A stretch of 64,000 nt of DNA from Streptomyces anulatus (GCF_014650675.1 NZ_BMVK01000007.1:1-64000); one strand, 5' to 3'. Counted from the first letter of the stretch, positions 1 through 8,680 are shown. Notes: generated by a model from the letters alone, not told the origin. Program-made: numbers and translations.

Positions 1-142
1 ACGCCTGCTCGACCGCGTACTCGTCCAGCTCCGACAACAGACCGTCGACATCCTCACGATCCAGCGTCAGGTCATCGGCGAAACGCCGGTCACCGGTCGC
101 GTCGGGCACGTACTTCACACAGACAACGATCCTCAAGCTCAC
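1..142 (-). CDS. etfB: Electron transfer flavoprotein subunit beta, N-terminal part (3' end outside window)
   Basis: The 47 visible codons begin with a GTG at 142 behind a good AGGAGA ribosome site and read as the classical ETF-beta/FixA opening: an R-I-V-V-C-V-K-Y-V-P-D strand followed by a D-D-x-D-G-L-L-S-E-x-D-E-Y-A-V-E-Q-A helix. ETF beta pairs with ETF alpha to carry electrons from acyl-CoA dehydrogenases to the quinone pool in the cytoplasm. The rest of the gene, and probably the alpha subunit, lies to the left of the window. Identification rests on the N-terminus only, but this motif is distinctive for the family. Confidence 0.85.
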   Translation of the reverse strand, partial: MSLRIVVCVKYVPDATGDRRFADDLTLDREDVDGLLSELDEYAVEQA

Positions 143-338
143 GCCGGCTCTCCTACTGCATCGTCATTTCTGGGCTGCCTTGTTGCACGCAGCATAGGCG
201 CCTCGTCGGGCCGCATCCGGTCAGGACGACCGAGGCTCCGAGCCCGATATTACTCGCCAGTACACCCAGTCTGTTACCCCTGGGCAAGCGCTGCGCACTG
301 TGACCTTGCCAACGCGGCGGGCCTGTGCGTGCGCGCCC

Positions 339-848
339 TCAGTCTCGCAGAGCCGTGAACCGTCCCTGGTGGTAGACCAGCGGGCGACCGGCTCCGGAGG
401 GCGCGCCCGCCACCGCCTCGGCGATGACGATGCGGTGGTCTCCGGCCGGGACGCGGGTCACGACGCGGCAGACGAGCCAGGCGGACACGCCGGCGAGCAG
501 CGGAACGCCTTCGGGGCCGCTGCTCCACTCGGTCGACGGGCCGAAGCGGTCGGCTCCGCTGCGGGCGAAGGTGGCGGCCAGTTCGTGCTGGTGCTCTCCG
601 AGTATGTGCACGCCGACGTACGCGGCCTCGGACAGCACGGGCCAGCTGGAGGAGGACGTACCGACACCGAAGGAGATCAGCGGGGGTTCGGCGGCGACGG
701 AGGTCAGCGAGGTGGCGGTGAAGCCGACCGGGTGCTCGCCCGCGGCGGTGATCACGGCCACGCCCGCGGCGTGGCGGCGGAAGACCGAGCGGAAGAGTTC
801 GGGCGTGGCGACCGTCGGAGCGGGGGCGAGATCGGGCGTTGCCGTCAT
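339..848 (-). CDS. Flavin reductase (FMN-binding split-barrel) family protein
   Basis: This is a 169-residue protein of usual length for the flavin_reduct family, which supplies reduced FMN to two-component monooxygenases or acts as a flavoprotein oxidoreductase. Visible hallmarks are the F-R-x-V-F-x-x-H-x-A-G-V-A-V-I-T opening, the G-F-T-A-T-S-L-x-S-V flavin-binding strand near residues 41-50, and the P-L-I-S-F-G core. The ATG at 848 is chosen because AAGGA lies 8 bases upstream. An in-frame start further upstream lacks family similarity. The gene is monocistronic, so no partner monooxygenase can be named from context. Two short inverted repeats upstream (930-943 and 975-987) may be operators. 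Confidence 0.85.
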   Translation of the reverse strand: MTATPDLAPAPTVATPELFRSVFRRHAAGVAVITAAGEHPVGFTATSLTSVAAEPPLISFGVGTSSSSWPVLSEAAYVGVHILGEHQHELAATFARSGADRFGPSTEWSSGPEGVPLLAGVSAWLVCRVVTRVPAGDHRIVIAEAVAGAPSGAGRPLVYHQGRFTALRD

Positions 849-929
849 GGACGTGTCCTTCTGCGGAAGTGGCGTACGGGTCCGTGGGTGCTCAGGCACC
901 CGGACAGCGCGCACTCGCGTGGCGTGCGA

Positions 930-987
930 GGTCCACATGGACCCGGCCGTAGAGAAGGAGTTCTGGCGGCATAACGTCAGACTGACG
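930..987. promoter_or_regulatory. Two short inverted repeats upstream of the flavin reductase gene
   Basis: GGTCCA-2-TGGACC lies at 930-943 and CGTCAG-1-CTGACG at 975-987, both in the spacer between the thioredoxin stop and the flavin reductase start. Their perfect arms suggest binding sites for a dimeric regulator of the flavin reductase gene. Which regulator, and whether either is functional, cannot be told from the sequence. Confidence 0.3.
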
Positions 988-1044
988 ATGCGAAGTGGGC
1001 GCAGTCAAGGGCGTTCCGGAATGTGGGAGATGCGTCACGGTCCG

Positions 1045-1371
1045 TCATATGGCGTGCCCCAGCGCCGCGACGACGTCGACGGTGCGGGGCTGGCCGGATG
1101 CCCGGCGGACCACCTCGCCCTCGGCGTCGAGCACCAGGACGGTCGGCGTCTTCGTGATGTCCAGCTGCCGCACCAGCGCGAGGTGCGCCTCGGCGTCGAC
1201 CTCGATGTGGGCGACCCCGTCGACCATCCCGGCCACTTCGCCGAGGGTGCGGCGGGTCGCCCGGCACGGCTGGCAGAAGGCGCTGGAGAACTGGACGAGC
1301 GTCGCGCGTTCCCCGAGTTCCGCGCCGAGTTGGGATGCGTCGAGTCGCTGTCCGTGTGTCCGGCGGTCCAC
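1045..1371 (-). CDS. Thioredoxin-like protein
   Basis: This 108-residue cytoplasmic thioredoxin-fold protein carries a Phe-Cys-Gln-Pro-Cys redox centre, the cis-proline strand T-K-T-P-T-V-L-V-L and a C-terminal amphipathic helix. Thioredoxins reduce protein disulfides; CQPC instead of CGPC suggests a somewhat altered redox potential or partner range. The GTG start at 1371 is selected by an AGGAGG ribosome site 7 bases upstream; the open frame extends much further, but that part is antisense to the acyltransferase gene. It is divergent from the acyltransferase gene across a 228-base spacer that should hold both promoters. Confidence 0.85.
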   Translation of the reverse strand: MDRRTHGQRLDASQLGAELGERATLVQFSSAFCQPCRATRRTLGEVAGMVDGVAHIEVDAEAHLALVRQLDITKTPTVLVLDAEGEVVRRASGQPRTVDVVAALGHAI

Positions 1372-1599
1372 GTGGTGCCTCCTGATCAGAGCTCTTCGTA
1401 AGGGGTCAGCACCGGCCGCCCCGCGGACATTCCCGCAGCTCCCGAGGCGCGCGCACGTGACGAGAATCTCGCGCCCCGCGTCCGCCGGGACTGGCCAGCG
1501 GCTCGCGCATGGGGCACCATCGCCACAATGCCGAAAACCTACGGCTGCGTAACTTCCGCCGGGAGAACCCCCCAGGCGCTGAAGAAGGGTCTTCTCCAG

Positions 1600-2322
1600 A
1601 TGGCAGAACTCGTCTATCGACCGGTCATCGGCGCCGCTCGCACCCTGTTCAAGGCGCTCGACCTGAAGATCGACACTCAGGGTTCGGAGCACATCCCGAA
1701 GACCGGTGGTGCGGTGCTGGTCAGCAACCACATCAGCTATCTCGACTTCATCTTCACCGGCCTGGGCGCCCTGCCGCAGAAGCGGCTGGTGCGGTTCATG
1801 GCGAAGGAATCGGTCTTCCGGCACAAGATCTCCGGTCCGCTGATGCGGGGAATGAAGCACATCCCGGTCGACCGCAACCAGGGCGAGGACGCGTACGCCC
1901 ACGCGCTTCGGTCGCTGCGTTCCGGCGAGATCGTCGGAGTGTTCCCCGAGGCCACCATCTCGCAGTCCTTCACGCTGAAGAGCTTCAAGTCGGGTGCCGC
2001 GCGCCTCGCCCAGGAGGCCGGGGTCCCGCTGATCCCGATGGCGCTCTGGGGCACGCAGCGGATCTGGACGAAGGGGCGGCCGCGCAATTTCCAGCGCAGC
2101 CACATCCCGATCACCATCCGCGTCGGCGAGCCCATGGAGGCGCCCTCCGACCAGTACGCCGGTGCCATCACCCGGCGGCTGCGGGAGCGTGTGCAGGAGC
2201 TGCTGGAGGCCGCGCAGCGGGCCTACCCGGTGCGCCCGAAGGACGCGAGCGACACCTGGTGGGTGCCGGCCCATCTCGGTGGCACGGCCCCGACGCCCGC
2301 CGAGGTGCGCGAGCTCGGCTGA
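1600..2322 (+). CDS. 1-acyl-sn-glycerol-3-phosphate acyltransferase (PlsC family)
   Basis: This 240-residue protein transfers an acyl group to lysophosphatidate or a related lipid at the inner membrane. The acyltransferase block I motif N-H-I-S-Y-L-D (catalytic His-Asp) is near residue 49. Block II-like R-x-M-A-K-E and block III V-F-P-E-A-T-I-S follow in the expected order, then V-P-L-I-P-M-A-L-W-G. The ATG at 1600 is preferred over an upstream ATG at 1528 because a GAAGAAGGG site precedes it and family members begin near M-A-x-L-V-Y. Phospholipid synthesis is likely, although several paralogues usually exist in actinomycetes, so exact substrate is unknown. Confidence 0.85.
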   Translation: MAELVYRPVIGAARTLFKALDLKIDTQGSEHIPKTGGAVLVSNHISYLDFIFTGLGALPQKRLVRFMAKESVFRHKISGPLMRGMKHIPVDRNQGEDAYAHALRSLRSGEIVGVFPEATISQSFTLKSFKSGAARLAQEAGVPLIPMALWGTQRIWTKGRPRNFQRSHIPITIRVGEPMEAPSDQYAGAITRRLRERVQELLEAAQRAYPVRPKDASDTWWVPAHLGGTAPTPAEVRELG

Positions 2323-2357
2323 CGGCCGTCCCGTGCCGGGGCGGCGGCGTCGTCACG

Positions 2358-3050
2358 TCACCGCGGTCCGTGGACGGTGATCCGCGCCCCGGGGCTCAGC
2401 CGCTCCAGGGACGCGGCGAGTTCGGCACCCGCGGCGTCGAGCTCACCGTTCGTCATGGGTGCGAGGCCTTCCAGCAGGAAGACGGCGTTGACCGACTCCT
2501 CCGTGAGCCGGGTGCGCACGCCCTGGCGCCAGTTCCAGCGGCGGCAGGTAACGCCCTCGTCGTCGCACCAGACGACTTCGCCGGGTTCGGGGTGCTCCAC
2601 CGTCCCCTCGCCGCCGGCGACGGTGGGGAACGGCTCGTCGCCCTTCGCGCGGATCAGCCGCATCCCGCCCTCGATGTGGTCGGTGTCCTCGCCGCCGACC
2701 GGGACGAGGTGGGCGACGCTGATCGCGTTGTAGGCGTCGACCAGCAGGTTGATGCGGGGCAGGCCGCCGTCGGCGAGGGCGCGCCGGGCGAGCGCCTCGG
2801 CGGAGTTGCGGGTGCGGGAGGGCTTGGCCCCGAACGCCGTGTAGACCTCGCGCCAGGCGGCGATGCGCGGGTCCTCGTGCGGGGCGCGGCCGTCGAGGCG
2901 CTCGGCGAGCCTGCGGGCGGCGTCGTCCAGCAGGGCGGCGCTACGGGTGTCGCTGGGGCCGTTGACCAGGCCGTGCGCCTCGACGGCGAGATGAGTGAAG
3001 CCCGGCGCGATCGCGCGCACCTCGTCGGACACGGTGAGCGTGAGGGTCAT
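2358..3050 (-). CDS. B3/4 domain protein (PheRS beta-like tRNA editing fold)
   Basis: This 230-residue protein matches the stand-alone B3/B4 domain found in the editing module of phenylalanyl-tRNA synthetase beta chains. The conserved stretch R-x-W-R-E-V-Y-x-x-F-G-x-K-P-S-R-x-R-x-S is visible around residues 66-84, with the later L-V-D-x-Y-N-A-I-S and H-I-E-G-G-M-R-L motifs. Such free-standing proteins are thought to bind or edit mischarged tRNA, but the exact substrate is seldom known. The convergent acyltransferase gene ends 35 bases away. The transglutaminase-like gene upstream is on the same strand and may be cotranscribed. Confidence 0.8.
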   Translation of the reverse strand: MTLTLTVSDEVRAIAPGFTHLAVEAHGLVNGPSDTRSAALLDDAARRLAERLDGRAPHEDPRIAAWREVYTAFGAKPSRTRNSAEALARRALADGGLPRINLLVDAYNAISVAHLVPVGGEDTDHIEGGMRLIRAKGDEPFPTVAGGEGTVEHPEPGEVVWCDDEGVTCRRWNWRQGVRTRLTEESVNAVFLLEGLAPMTNGELDAAGAELAASLERLSPGARITVHGPR

Positions 3051-3114
3051 CGTCTGCCTTACTGCCTTGCTCGGTGCGGTGGCTCGGTGCGGTGGTGCGG
3101 GGCGACGGGCGGGT

Positions 3115-3714
3115 TCAGAGGCGCTCGGGAAGGTTCTGCCAGAGCTCCGAGCGGTCCCGGGCGCCCCGCAGCGCGTGGAGAATCACCTCGGGTGGTGCAG
3201 CATAGACTACCGGGTAGTCGATTTCATTGAACTCTTCGCGCGCCACCCACGCCAGCCGCTCCTCCTCCGGGGAGAACTGCGCGTCGACGCCCGGCTTGTT
3301 GCCCCGGGGATCCACCCGCGCCCACCGGCCGGATCCGGGGAGCCGCAGCGCGACCAGTCCGTGGACCATCGGGTTCGTCCCGTCGTCGTCGGCGAGACGC
3401 TGGTAGCAGAGGCCTGCCGGGATGGAGCGGGCCCGCAGCAGGGCCACGAGCGCGATCGACTTCGCGTGACAGATGCCGGTCCGGGCGGCGAGCACCTCGG
3501 AGGCGCGCCAGGTGACGCGCGGATCCCCCGAGTCGGCGGAGTGCGGAATGGTGTCGCGGACGAACTCGAAGGCCGCCCGCGCGTATGCGTATGCGGTGTC
3601 GGCGCCGTGCGCGAGGCGGGTCGCCGCCTCCACGACGCGGGGATGCTCGTGGTCGATGGCCTCGTCGACGGCCAGGTACGCGCCGATGTCCGGGGACTGC
3701 TGCGTCAGCTCCAT
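3115..3714 (-). CDS. Transglutaminase-like cysteine protease-fold protein
   Basis: This is a 199-residue cytoplasmic protein with the transglutaminase-like catalytic triad in order: Cys in T-G-I-C-H-A-K-S, His in P-M-V-H-G-L-V-A-L and Asp in R-V-D-P-R-G-N. The spacing and preceding F-V-R-D-T-I-P-H-S helix fit the bacterial transglut_core family, whose members act as peptidases, amidases or crosslinking enzymes. No signal peptide is seen. A strong hairpin separates it from the upstream threonine aldolase gene, so it probably has its own promoter. Substrate unknown. Confidence 0.8.
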   Translation of the reverse strand: MELTQQSPDIGAYLAVDEAIDHEHPRVVEAATRLAHGADTAYAYARAAFEFVRDTIPHSADSGDPRVTWRASEVLAARTGICHAKSIALVALLRARSIPAGLCYQRLADDDGTNPMVHGLVALRLPGSGRWARVDPRGNKPGVDAQFSPEEERLAWVAREEFNEIDYPVVYAAPPEVILHALRGARDRSELWQNLPERL

Positions 3715-3732
3715 GACCGGAGAGCGTACGAA

Positions 3733-3770
3733 GCGGCCGACCGGAAGTCCATCAATTTCCGGTCGGCCGC
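3733..3770 (-). terminator. Intrinsic-type hairpin terminator after the threonine aldolase operon
   Basis: A perfect 14-bp stem (GCGGCCGACCGGAA at 3733-3746 with its complement at 3757-3770) and a 10-base loop lie just 3' of the threonine aldolase stop. There is no long T-run, as is common in Streptomyces. The position fits termination of the DUF6421-SDR-aldolase operon before the transglutaminase-like gene. Confidence 0.75.
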
Positions 3771-3790
3771 ATAGTCATGCATGAATCGCG

Positions 3791-4870
3791 CTATCGTGCC
3801 ATCTCTTCCTTGAGCGCCTGGAGGAAGGCGTCGACGTCGTCCTCGCCGGTGTCGAACGCGCACATCCAGCGGACGTCCCCGGCCGCCTCGTCCCAGAAGT
3901 AGAAGCGGAAGCGCTTCTGGAGCCGCTCGCTGACCGCGTGCGGCAGCCGGGCGAACACGGCGTTGGCCTGGACCGGGTAGAGAATCTCCACCCCGTCGAC
4001 GGCACGGACGCCCTCGGCGAGCCGCTGCGCCATGGCGTTGGCGTGCCGGGCGTTGCGCAGCCACAGGTCCTTGGCGAGCAGCGCCTCCAGCTGGACGGAG
4101 ACGAAGCGCATCTTGGAGGCGAGCTGCATGGAGAGCTTGCGCAGGTGCTTCATCGCCCGGACCGCGTCCGGGTTCAGCACGACGACGGCCTCGCCGAAGA
4201 GCGCGCCGTTCTTCGTGCCGCCGAAGGACAGTACATCGACGCCGACCGTGTTGGTGAACGTCCGCATCGGCACGTCCAGCGAGGCGGCGGCGTTGGCTAT
4301 CCGCGCCCCGTCGAGGTGCACCTTCATGCCGCGCTCGTGGGCGTGGTCGCAGATGGCGCGGATCTCGTCGGGGGTGTAGACGGTGCCCAGCTCGGTGTTC
4401 TGGGTGATCGAGACGACCTGCGGCATGGCCCGGTGCTCGTCGTCCCAGCCGTACGCCTGCCGGTCGATGAGCTCCGGAGTGAGCTTGCCGTCCGGTGTGG
4501 GCACGGTAAGGAGCTTCAGCCCGCCCATCCGCTCGGGCGCGCCGCCCTCGTCCACGTTGATGTGCGCGGACTCGGCGCAGATGACGGCGCCCCAGCGGTC
4601 GGTGAGCGCCTGGAGGGCGACCACGTTGGCGCCCGTGCCGTTGAAGACCGGGAAGGCCTCGGCGGTGGCGCCGAAGTGGCTGTGCATGACGCGCTGGAGG
4701 TGACCGGTGTAGTCGTCCTCGCCGTAGGCGACCTGGTGGCCACCGTTGGCGAGGGCGATGGCCGCGAGGACCTCCGGGTGCGCGCCGGCGTAGTTGTCGC
4801 TGGCGAAACCGCGCACCTGCGGGTCGTGGTGACGTCGCGCGTCGGTCCTCACGTTTGCGGAGTCAGCCAC
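3791..4870 (-). CDS. Low-specificity threonine aldolase (PLP-dependent)
   Basis: This 359-residue fold-type I PLP enzyme cleaves threonine or allo-threonine to glycine and acetaldehyde. The family N-terminus F-A-S-D-N-Y-A-G-A-H-P is present, followed by F-x-V-F-N-G-T-G-A-N, H-L-D-G-A-R (cofactor Asp) and the Schiff-base lysine in S-F-G-G-T-K-N-G. The GTG at 4870 is chosen because GGAAAG lies about 7 bases upstream. It overlaps the 3' end of the SDR gene, which implies translational coupling in a DUF6421-SDR-aldolase operon. A second GTG at 4852 would overlap the SDR stop but lacks a ribosome site. Confidence 0.87.
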   Translation of the reverse strand: MADSANVRTDARRHHDPQVRGFASDNYAGAHPEVLAAIALANGGHQVAYGEDDYTGHLQRVMHSHFGATAEAFPVFNGTGANVVALQALTDRWGAVICAESAHINVDEGGAPERMGGLKLLTVPTPDGKLTPELIDRQAYGWDDEHRAMPQVVSITQNTELGTVYTPDEIRAICDHAHERGMKVHLDGARIANAAASLDVPMRTFTNTVGVDVLSFGGTKNGALFGEAVVVLNPDAVRAMKHLRKLSMQLASKMRFVSVQLEALLAKDLWLRNARHANAMAQRLAEGVRAVDGVEILYPVQANAVFARLPHAVSERLQKRFRFYFWDEAAGDVRWMCAFDTGEDDVDAFLQALKEEMAR

Positions 4871-5616
4871 AGGCGCTTTCCGTTCACTTCGGGGGCGGGC
4901 TTGTCCCAGACGCCGGCGATGGCCTCGGCCAGCTCCGTGACGTCGGTGAAGCCCGCGAACTTCGCATTCGGGCGCTCGGCGCGCATGGCGTCGTTCACCA
5001 GTGCCTTGACCACCAGGATCGCAGCAGCCGCCGCGGGCCCGTCCTCGCCCCCCGCCTTGCGGAAGGCGTCGCCGAGCGCGAGGGTCCACGCCTCGGCGGC
5101 GGCCTTGGCGGAGGAGTAGGCGGCGTTGCCCGCGGTGGGCTTGCTGGCCCCGGCGGCGCTGATCAGGAGATAGCGGCCCCGGTCGCTGCGCTCAAGGGCC
5201 TCCTGGAAGGCCAGCGAGGTCGACTGGACGGTGCGGATGAGCAGCTTCTCCAGGGCGTCCCAGTCGGACAGCACGGTCTCCTGGAACGACGGGCTGCCGC
5301 GCCAGCCGCCGACGAGGTGGACCAGGCCGTCGATGCGGCCGAACTCCGCCTCGGTGCGCTTGGCCCAGTCACGGGTGGCGTCGAGGTCGAGCAGGTCGAC
5401 GGTCTCGCCGGTGACGGTCGCGCCTCCGTGGGCGTACCGGGCGGCGTCCACCGCCTCGGCGAGCCGTTCGGGGTGGGCGTCGCATCCGACGACCGTCGCG
5501 CCCGCCTCGGCGAGCCGCAGCAGCGTCGCCCGGCCGGCGGGACCGGCCGCTCCGGCGACCGCGATCACAGCTCCTTCGAGCACACCCGTCCCCTCGCCCG
5601 TGCCGTTTGCGTTCAT
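4849..5616 (-). CDS. Short-chain dehydrogenase/reductase (SDR)
   Basis: This 255-residue SDR has an N-terminal Rossmann signature, A-V-A-G-A-A-G-P-A-G-R-A, matching the loose TGxxxGxG pattern. It then has V-H-L-V-G-G-W (NAG-equivalent strand), a Ser in L-I-S-A-A-G-A and the Y-S-S-A-K-A-A catalytic YxxxK. It should be an NAD(P)-dependent alcohol/ketone oxidoreductase, with unknown substrate. The ATG at 5616 has GAGGAGG 8 bases upstream; a GTG at 5646 would overlap the DUF6421 stop. It is the middle gene of a coupled three-gene operon. Confidence 0.82.
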   Translation of the reverse strand: MNANGTGEGTGVLEGAVIAVAGAAGPAGRATLLRLAEAGATVVGCDAHPERLAEAVDAARYAHGGATVTGETVDLLDLDATRDWAKRTEAEFGRIDGLVHLVGGWRGSPSFQETVLSDWDALEKLLIRTVQSTSLAFQEALERSDRGRYLLISAAGASKPTAGNAAYSSAKAAAEAWTLALGDAFRKAGGEDGPAAAAAILVVKALVNDAMRAERPNAKFAGFTDVTELAEAIAGVWDKPAPEVNGKRLWLTPQT

Positions 5617-5642
5617 GGCCACCGCCTCCTCGGGAGAATGGT

Positions 5643-7040
5643 TCACGCGGCTGCCCGCTCGTCGTTCGCCGCGGTGATTCCCTTGGTGGAGGCAATCACG
5701 TGCTTCAGCTTCTTGGCGAGCGCCTCATAGAACATGCTCAGGGGAAACTCGTCCGGAAGCACGTCGTCGACGAGCTTGCGAGGAGGAAGTGTGAGGTCCA
5801 GGGCGTCGGGGCCCTTGGCCCAGCGGGATCCCGGGTGCGGGGCGAGGTAGCTGGACACGAGGTCGTACGCGGCGAACCAGTGGACCAGCTTGGGGCGGTC
5901 GATGCCGTCGCGGTAGAGCTTCTCGATCTCGGCGCAGAGCTGGTTGGTGACCTGCGGGGCACGGTCCCAGTCGATCTTCAGGGTGTTGTCGGTCCAGCGG
6001 ACGACGTCGTGCTTGTGCAGGTACGCGAAGAGCAGCTGGCCGCCGAGGCCGTCGTAGTTGCGGACGCGCTCACCGGAGACCGGGAAGCGGAACATCCGGT
6101 CGAAGAGCACCGCGTACTGCACGTCACGGCCGTGGGCGTTGCCCTCGGACTCCAGCTTCACGGCCTCCTTGAAGGCGGTGAGGTCGCAGCGCAGCTCCTC
6201 CAGGCCGTACATCCAGAACGGCTGACGCTGCTTGATCATGAACGGGTCGAACGGCAGGTCGCCGTGGCTGTGGGTGCGGTCGTGGACCATGTCCCACAGG
6301 ACGAACGCCTGCTCGCAGCGCTGCTGGTCGCCGATCATCTCGCGGATGTCGTCGGGCAGCTCCAGGCCGAGCAGGTCGACGGAGGCCTCGGTGACACGGC
6401 GGAAGCGGGCGGCCTCGCGGTCGCAGAAGATGCCGCCCCAGCTGAAGCGCTCGGGGGCCTCGCGCACGGCGATGGTCTCCGGGAAGAGCACCGCGGAGTT
6501 GGTGTCGTACCCGGCGGTGAAGTCCTCGAAGGTGATGCCGCAGAAGAGCGGGTTGTCGTAGCGGTTCGCCTCCAGGTCGGCGAGCCACTCGGGCCAGACC
6601 ATCTTCAGCACGACCGCCTCGAGATTGCGGTCGGGGTTGCCGTTCTGCGTGTACATCGCGAAGACGACGAGGTGCTGGAGACCGTCGGCCCGGTTCTTCG
6701 CGGGCTGGAAGGCCAGCAGCGAGTCCAGGAAGTCGGGGACGCGGAAGCCGTCGGCGGCCCAGCGGCGCAGGTCGGAGACGAGCGCGCGGTGGTAGGCGGC
6801 GTCGTGCGGGAGGAGCGGGGAGAGCTCCTCGACCGCTCCGGTCACCCGGTCGAGGACCTGCTCGACGACGGCCGGGGACGGGGCGCCCTCGGCCTCGAAG
6901 TCGATGGATCCGTCCTTGGACTGCCAGGGGCGGATCTCCTCGACGGCATCCTTGAGCACGGGCCAGGCAGGGTGCTCGACCACCCGCTGGGCCGTAGCTA
7001 TCGCGCCGTCGGTGGCGTCGTGCACAAGAATTTCCGTCAT
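5643..7040 (-). CDS. DUF6421 family protein of unknown function
   Basis: This 465-residue protein matches an actinobacterial conserved family (DUF6421) with no known activity. No signal peptide or membrane segment is apparent. A cluster of candidate metal ligands, D-M-V-H-D-R-T-H-S-H-G, lies near residues 244-254, and the sequence is rich in conserved aromatic residues, so a metal-dependent enzyme is conceivable. It heads an operon with an SDR and a threonine aldolase. A 294-base divergent spacer upstream should carry its promoter and that of the GDPD gene; nothing else was recognised in that spacer. Confidence 0.75.
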   Translation of the reverse strand: MTEILVHDATDGAIATAQRVVEHPAWPVLKDAVEEIRPWQSKDGSIDFEAEGAPSPAVVEQVLDRVTGAVEELSPLLPHDAAYHRALVSDLRRWAADGFRVPDFLDSLLAFQPAKNRADGLQHLVVFAMYTQNGNPDRNLEAVVLKMVWPEWLADLEANRYDNPLFCGITFEDFTAGYDTNSAVLFPETIAVREAPERFSWGGIFCDREAARFRRVTEASVDLLGLELPDDIREMIGDQQRCEQAFVLWDMVHDRTHSHGDLPFDPFMIKQRQPFWMYGLEELRCDLTAFKEAVKLESEGNAHGRDVQYAVLFDRMFRFPVSGERVRNYDGLGGQLLFAYLHKHDVVRWTDNTLKIDWDRAPQVTNQLCAEIEKLYRDGIDRPKLVHWFAAYDLVSSYLAPHPGSRWAKGPDALDLTLPPRKLVDDVLPDEFPLSMFYEALAKKLKHVIASTKGITAANDERAAA

Positions 7041-7334
7041 AACACTTCCTCCACGGGAGAACCTCGCGTGGATTCACCGTAACCGTGCGGGGTTCCTCCC
7101 GACAAGTGGGGCCCTGAAAATTATCCTGCGTACCCCCCATGGTCACCGCTGTTTTTCCTGTCGTATCCCGGGTAGGCGCACAGTTCAATCAGCCGCTCCC
7201 GGGCACGGGCGACCGGGCCCGCACGGCGGGGGACATCGCGGGCCGCGGCCGCTACCCTCCCCAGTGCCGTATTGCCGTACCTCCGCGCGGGCAGGAGCAG
7301 TCGACGGACCGCCGCCGACGGAAACGAGGTCGCC

Positions 7335-8018
7335 TTGTCATTTCTCACCCTGGGTCATCGCGGAGTGATGGGCGTCGAGCCCGAGAACACCCTGCGCTCC
7401 TTCGTCCGCGCCGAGGCGTCCGGGATGGACGCCATCGAGCTGGATCTCCATCTCAGCAAGGACGGCGCGCTCGTCGTGATGCACGACGTGGACGTGGACC
7501 GCACCACGGACGGGTCCGGACCGATCGCGGCCAGGACCCTGGCGGAGCTGCGCGAGCTCGACGCCGGTCAGGGCGAGCGGATCCCCGTCTTCGAAGAGGT
7601 GCTGGACGCCGTCTCCTCCCCGCTGCAGGCGGAGATCAAGGACGTGGCGGCGGCCCGCGCGCTGGCGGACGTGATCCGGGAGCGTGACCTCGTCGGCCGG
7701 GTGGAGGTGTCCTCGTTCCACGACGAGGCCGTCACCGAGATCGCCCGGCTGGTTCCGGGCGTACGCACGGTCCTGATCGCCAGTCGCTGGGGCGCGGACG
7801 TGGTGGACCGGGCGAAGGCGGCGGGCGCGGCGACGCTCGCGCTCAACATCCGCCGCCTCACCCTGGAGGTCGTGGAGCAGGCGCACTCCGAGGACGTGAA
7901 GGTGATCGGCTGGGTGGTGAACACCCAGGACCACCTGCGCCTCGCGCGGGCGCTGGGCCTGGACGGCGCGACGACCGACTTCCCCGAGATCCGCCGCGCC
8001 GGGCGCTTCACCGCCTGA
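7335..8018 (+). CDS. Glycerophosphodiester phosphodiesterase
   Basis: This 227-residue TIM-barrel enzyme hydrolyses glycerophosphodiesters to an alcohol and glycerol-3-phosphate. The signature L-G-H-R-G, P-E-N-T-L-R-S-F, I-E-L-D-L-H and M-H-D motifs give the catalytic His pair and the metal-binding Glu/Asp residues, all in order. The start is a TTG at 7335 with GAGG 5 bases upstream; the in-frame codons further upstream lack family similarity. The absence of a signal peptide suggests a cytoplasmic enzyme, probably recycling lipid head groups. Confidence 0.87.
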   Translation: MSFLTLGHRGVMGVEPENTLRSFVRAEASGMDAIELDLHLSKDGALVVMHDVDVDRTTDGSGPIAARTLAELRELDAGQGERIPVFEEVLDAVSSPLQAEIKDVAAARALADVIRERDLVGRVEVSSFHDEAVTEIARLVPGVRTVLIASRWGADVVDRAKAAGAATLALNIRRLTLEVVEQAHSEDVKVIGWVVNTQDHLRLARALGLDGATTDFPEIRRAGRFTA

Positions 8019-8030
8019 GGGCGGGCGCTC

Positions 8031-8606
8031 TCAGGCGCCTTCCCCGGGACAGGTCCCCTCGATGTTCTTGACGAGCAGTTCGAAGGCCAGGTCGTCGCGC
8101 TGCGGAACACCGAAGCGCTCGTCGCCGTACGGGAACGGGGTGAGCTGTCCCGTACGGCGATAGCCTCGGCGCTCGTACCAGGCGATCAGGTCCTCGCGCA
8201 GCGAGATCACCGTCATGTGCATCTCGCCGACGCCCCAACTCTCCCTGGCGGTGCGCTCCGCCTCGGCGATGATCAGCTTGCCGAGTCCGCCGCCCTGGAG
8301 CCCCGGCCGCACCGCGAACATCCCGAAGTAGGCCGCGTCGCCCCGGTGTTCGAGCTGGCAGCAGGCGACGAGTTCGCCGCCGCGCTCGACCGCGAGGAGC
8401 CGGCCCGCCGGAGCGTCGAGGACCTCGCGCACACCCTGTTCGTCGGTCCGCTGCCCCTGGAGGATGTCGGCCTCGGTGGTCCACCCGGCGCGGCTGGAGT
8501 CACCGCGGTAGGCCGACTCGATGAGGGTCACCAGCGCCGGTACGTCGCTTTCGGTCGCGTCGCGGAAGGTCAGCCGGGCCGAGTCGGGGGGCGTGGCCGT
8601 GTCCAT
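8031..8606 (-). CDS. GNAT family N-acetyltransferase
   Basis: This 191-residue protein has the acetyl-CoA binding motif A of the GNAT fold, M-F-A-V-R-P-G-L-Q-G-G-G-L-G-K, near residues 103-117. A C-terminal W-Y-E-R-R-G-Y-R-R-T-G strand-helix typical of small-molecule acetyltransferases follows. The acceptor substrate cannot be predicted. It is convergent with the GDPD gene across 12 bases. Three 20-base tandem repeats lie immediately upstream of its start and may be part of its control region. Confidence 0.82.
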   Translation of the reverse strand: MDTATPPDSARLTFRDATESDVPALVTLIESAYRGDSSRAGWTTEADILQGQRTDEQGVREVLDAPAGRLLAVERGGELVACCQLEHRGDAAYFGMFAVRPGLQGGGLGKLIIAEAERTARESWGVGEMHMTVISLREDLIAWYERRGYRRTGQLTPFPYGDERFGVPQRDDLAFELLVKNIEGTCPGEGA

Positions 8607-8620
8607 GGTGGGGTGCTCCG

Positions 8621-8680
8621 TTTCTCTGCTGCCGTACGTACTTCACTGCTGTCGTACGCGTTTCCCTGCTGCCGTACGTG
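8621..8680. repeat. Three tandem 20-bp repeats (consensus YTTYNCTGCTGYCGTACGYR)
   Basis: Units at 8621-8640, 8641-8660 and 8661-8680 are exactly 20 bases long and share CTGCT, then CGTACG, differing at a few positions each. Each contains the palindrome CGTACG. They start 15 bases upstream of the acetyltransferase start codon, where they could bind a regulator on the same helical face roughly every two turns. Confidence 0.6.
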
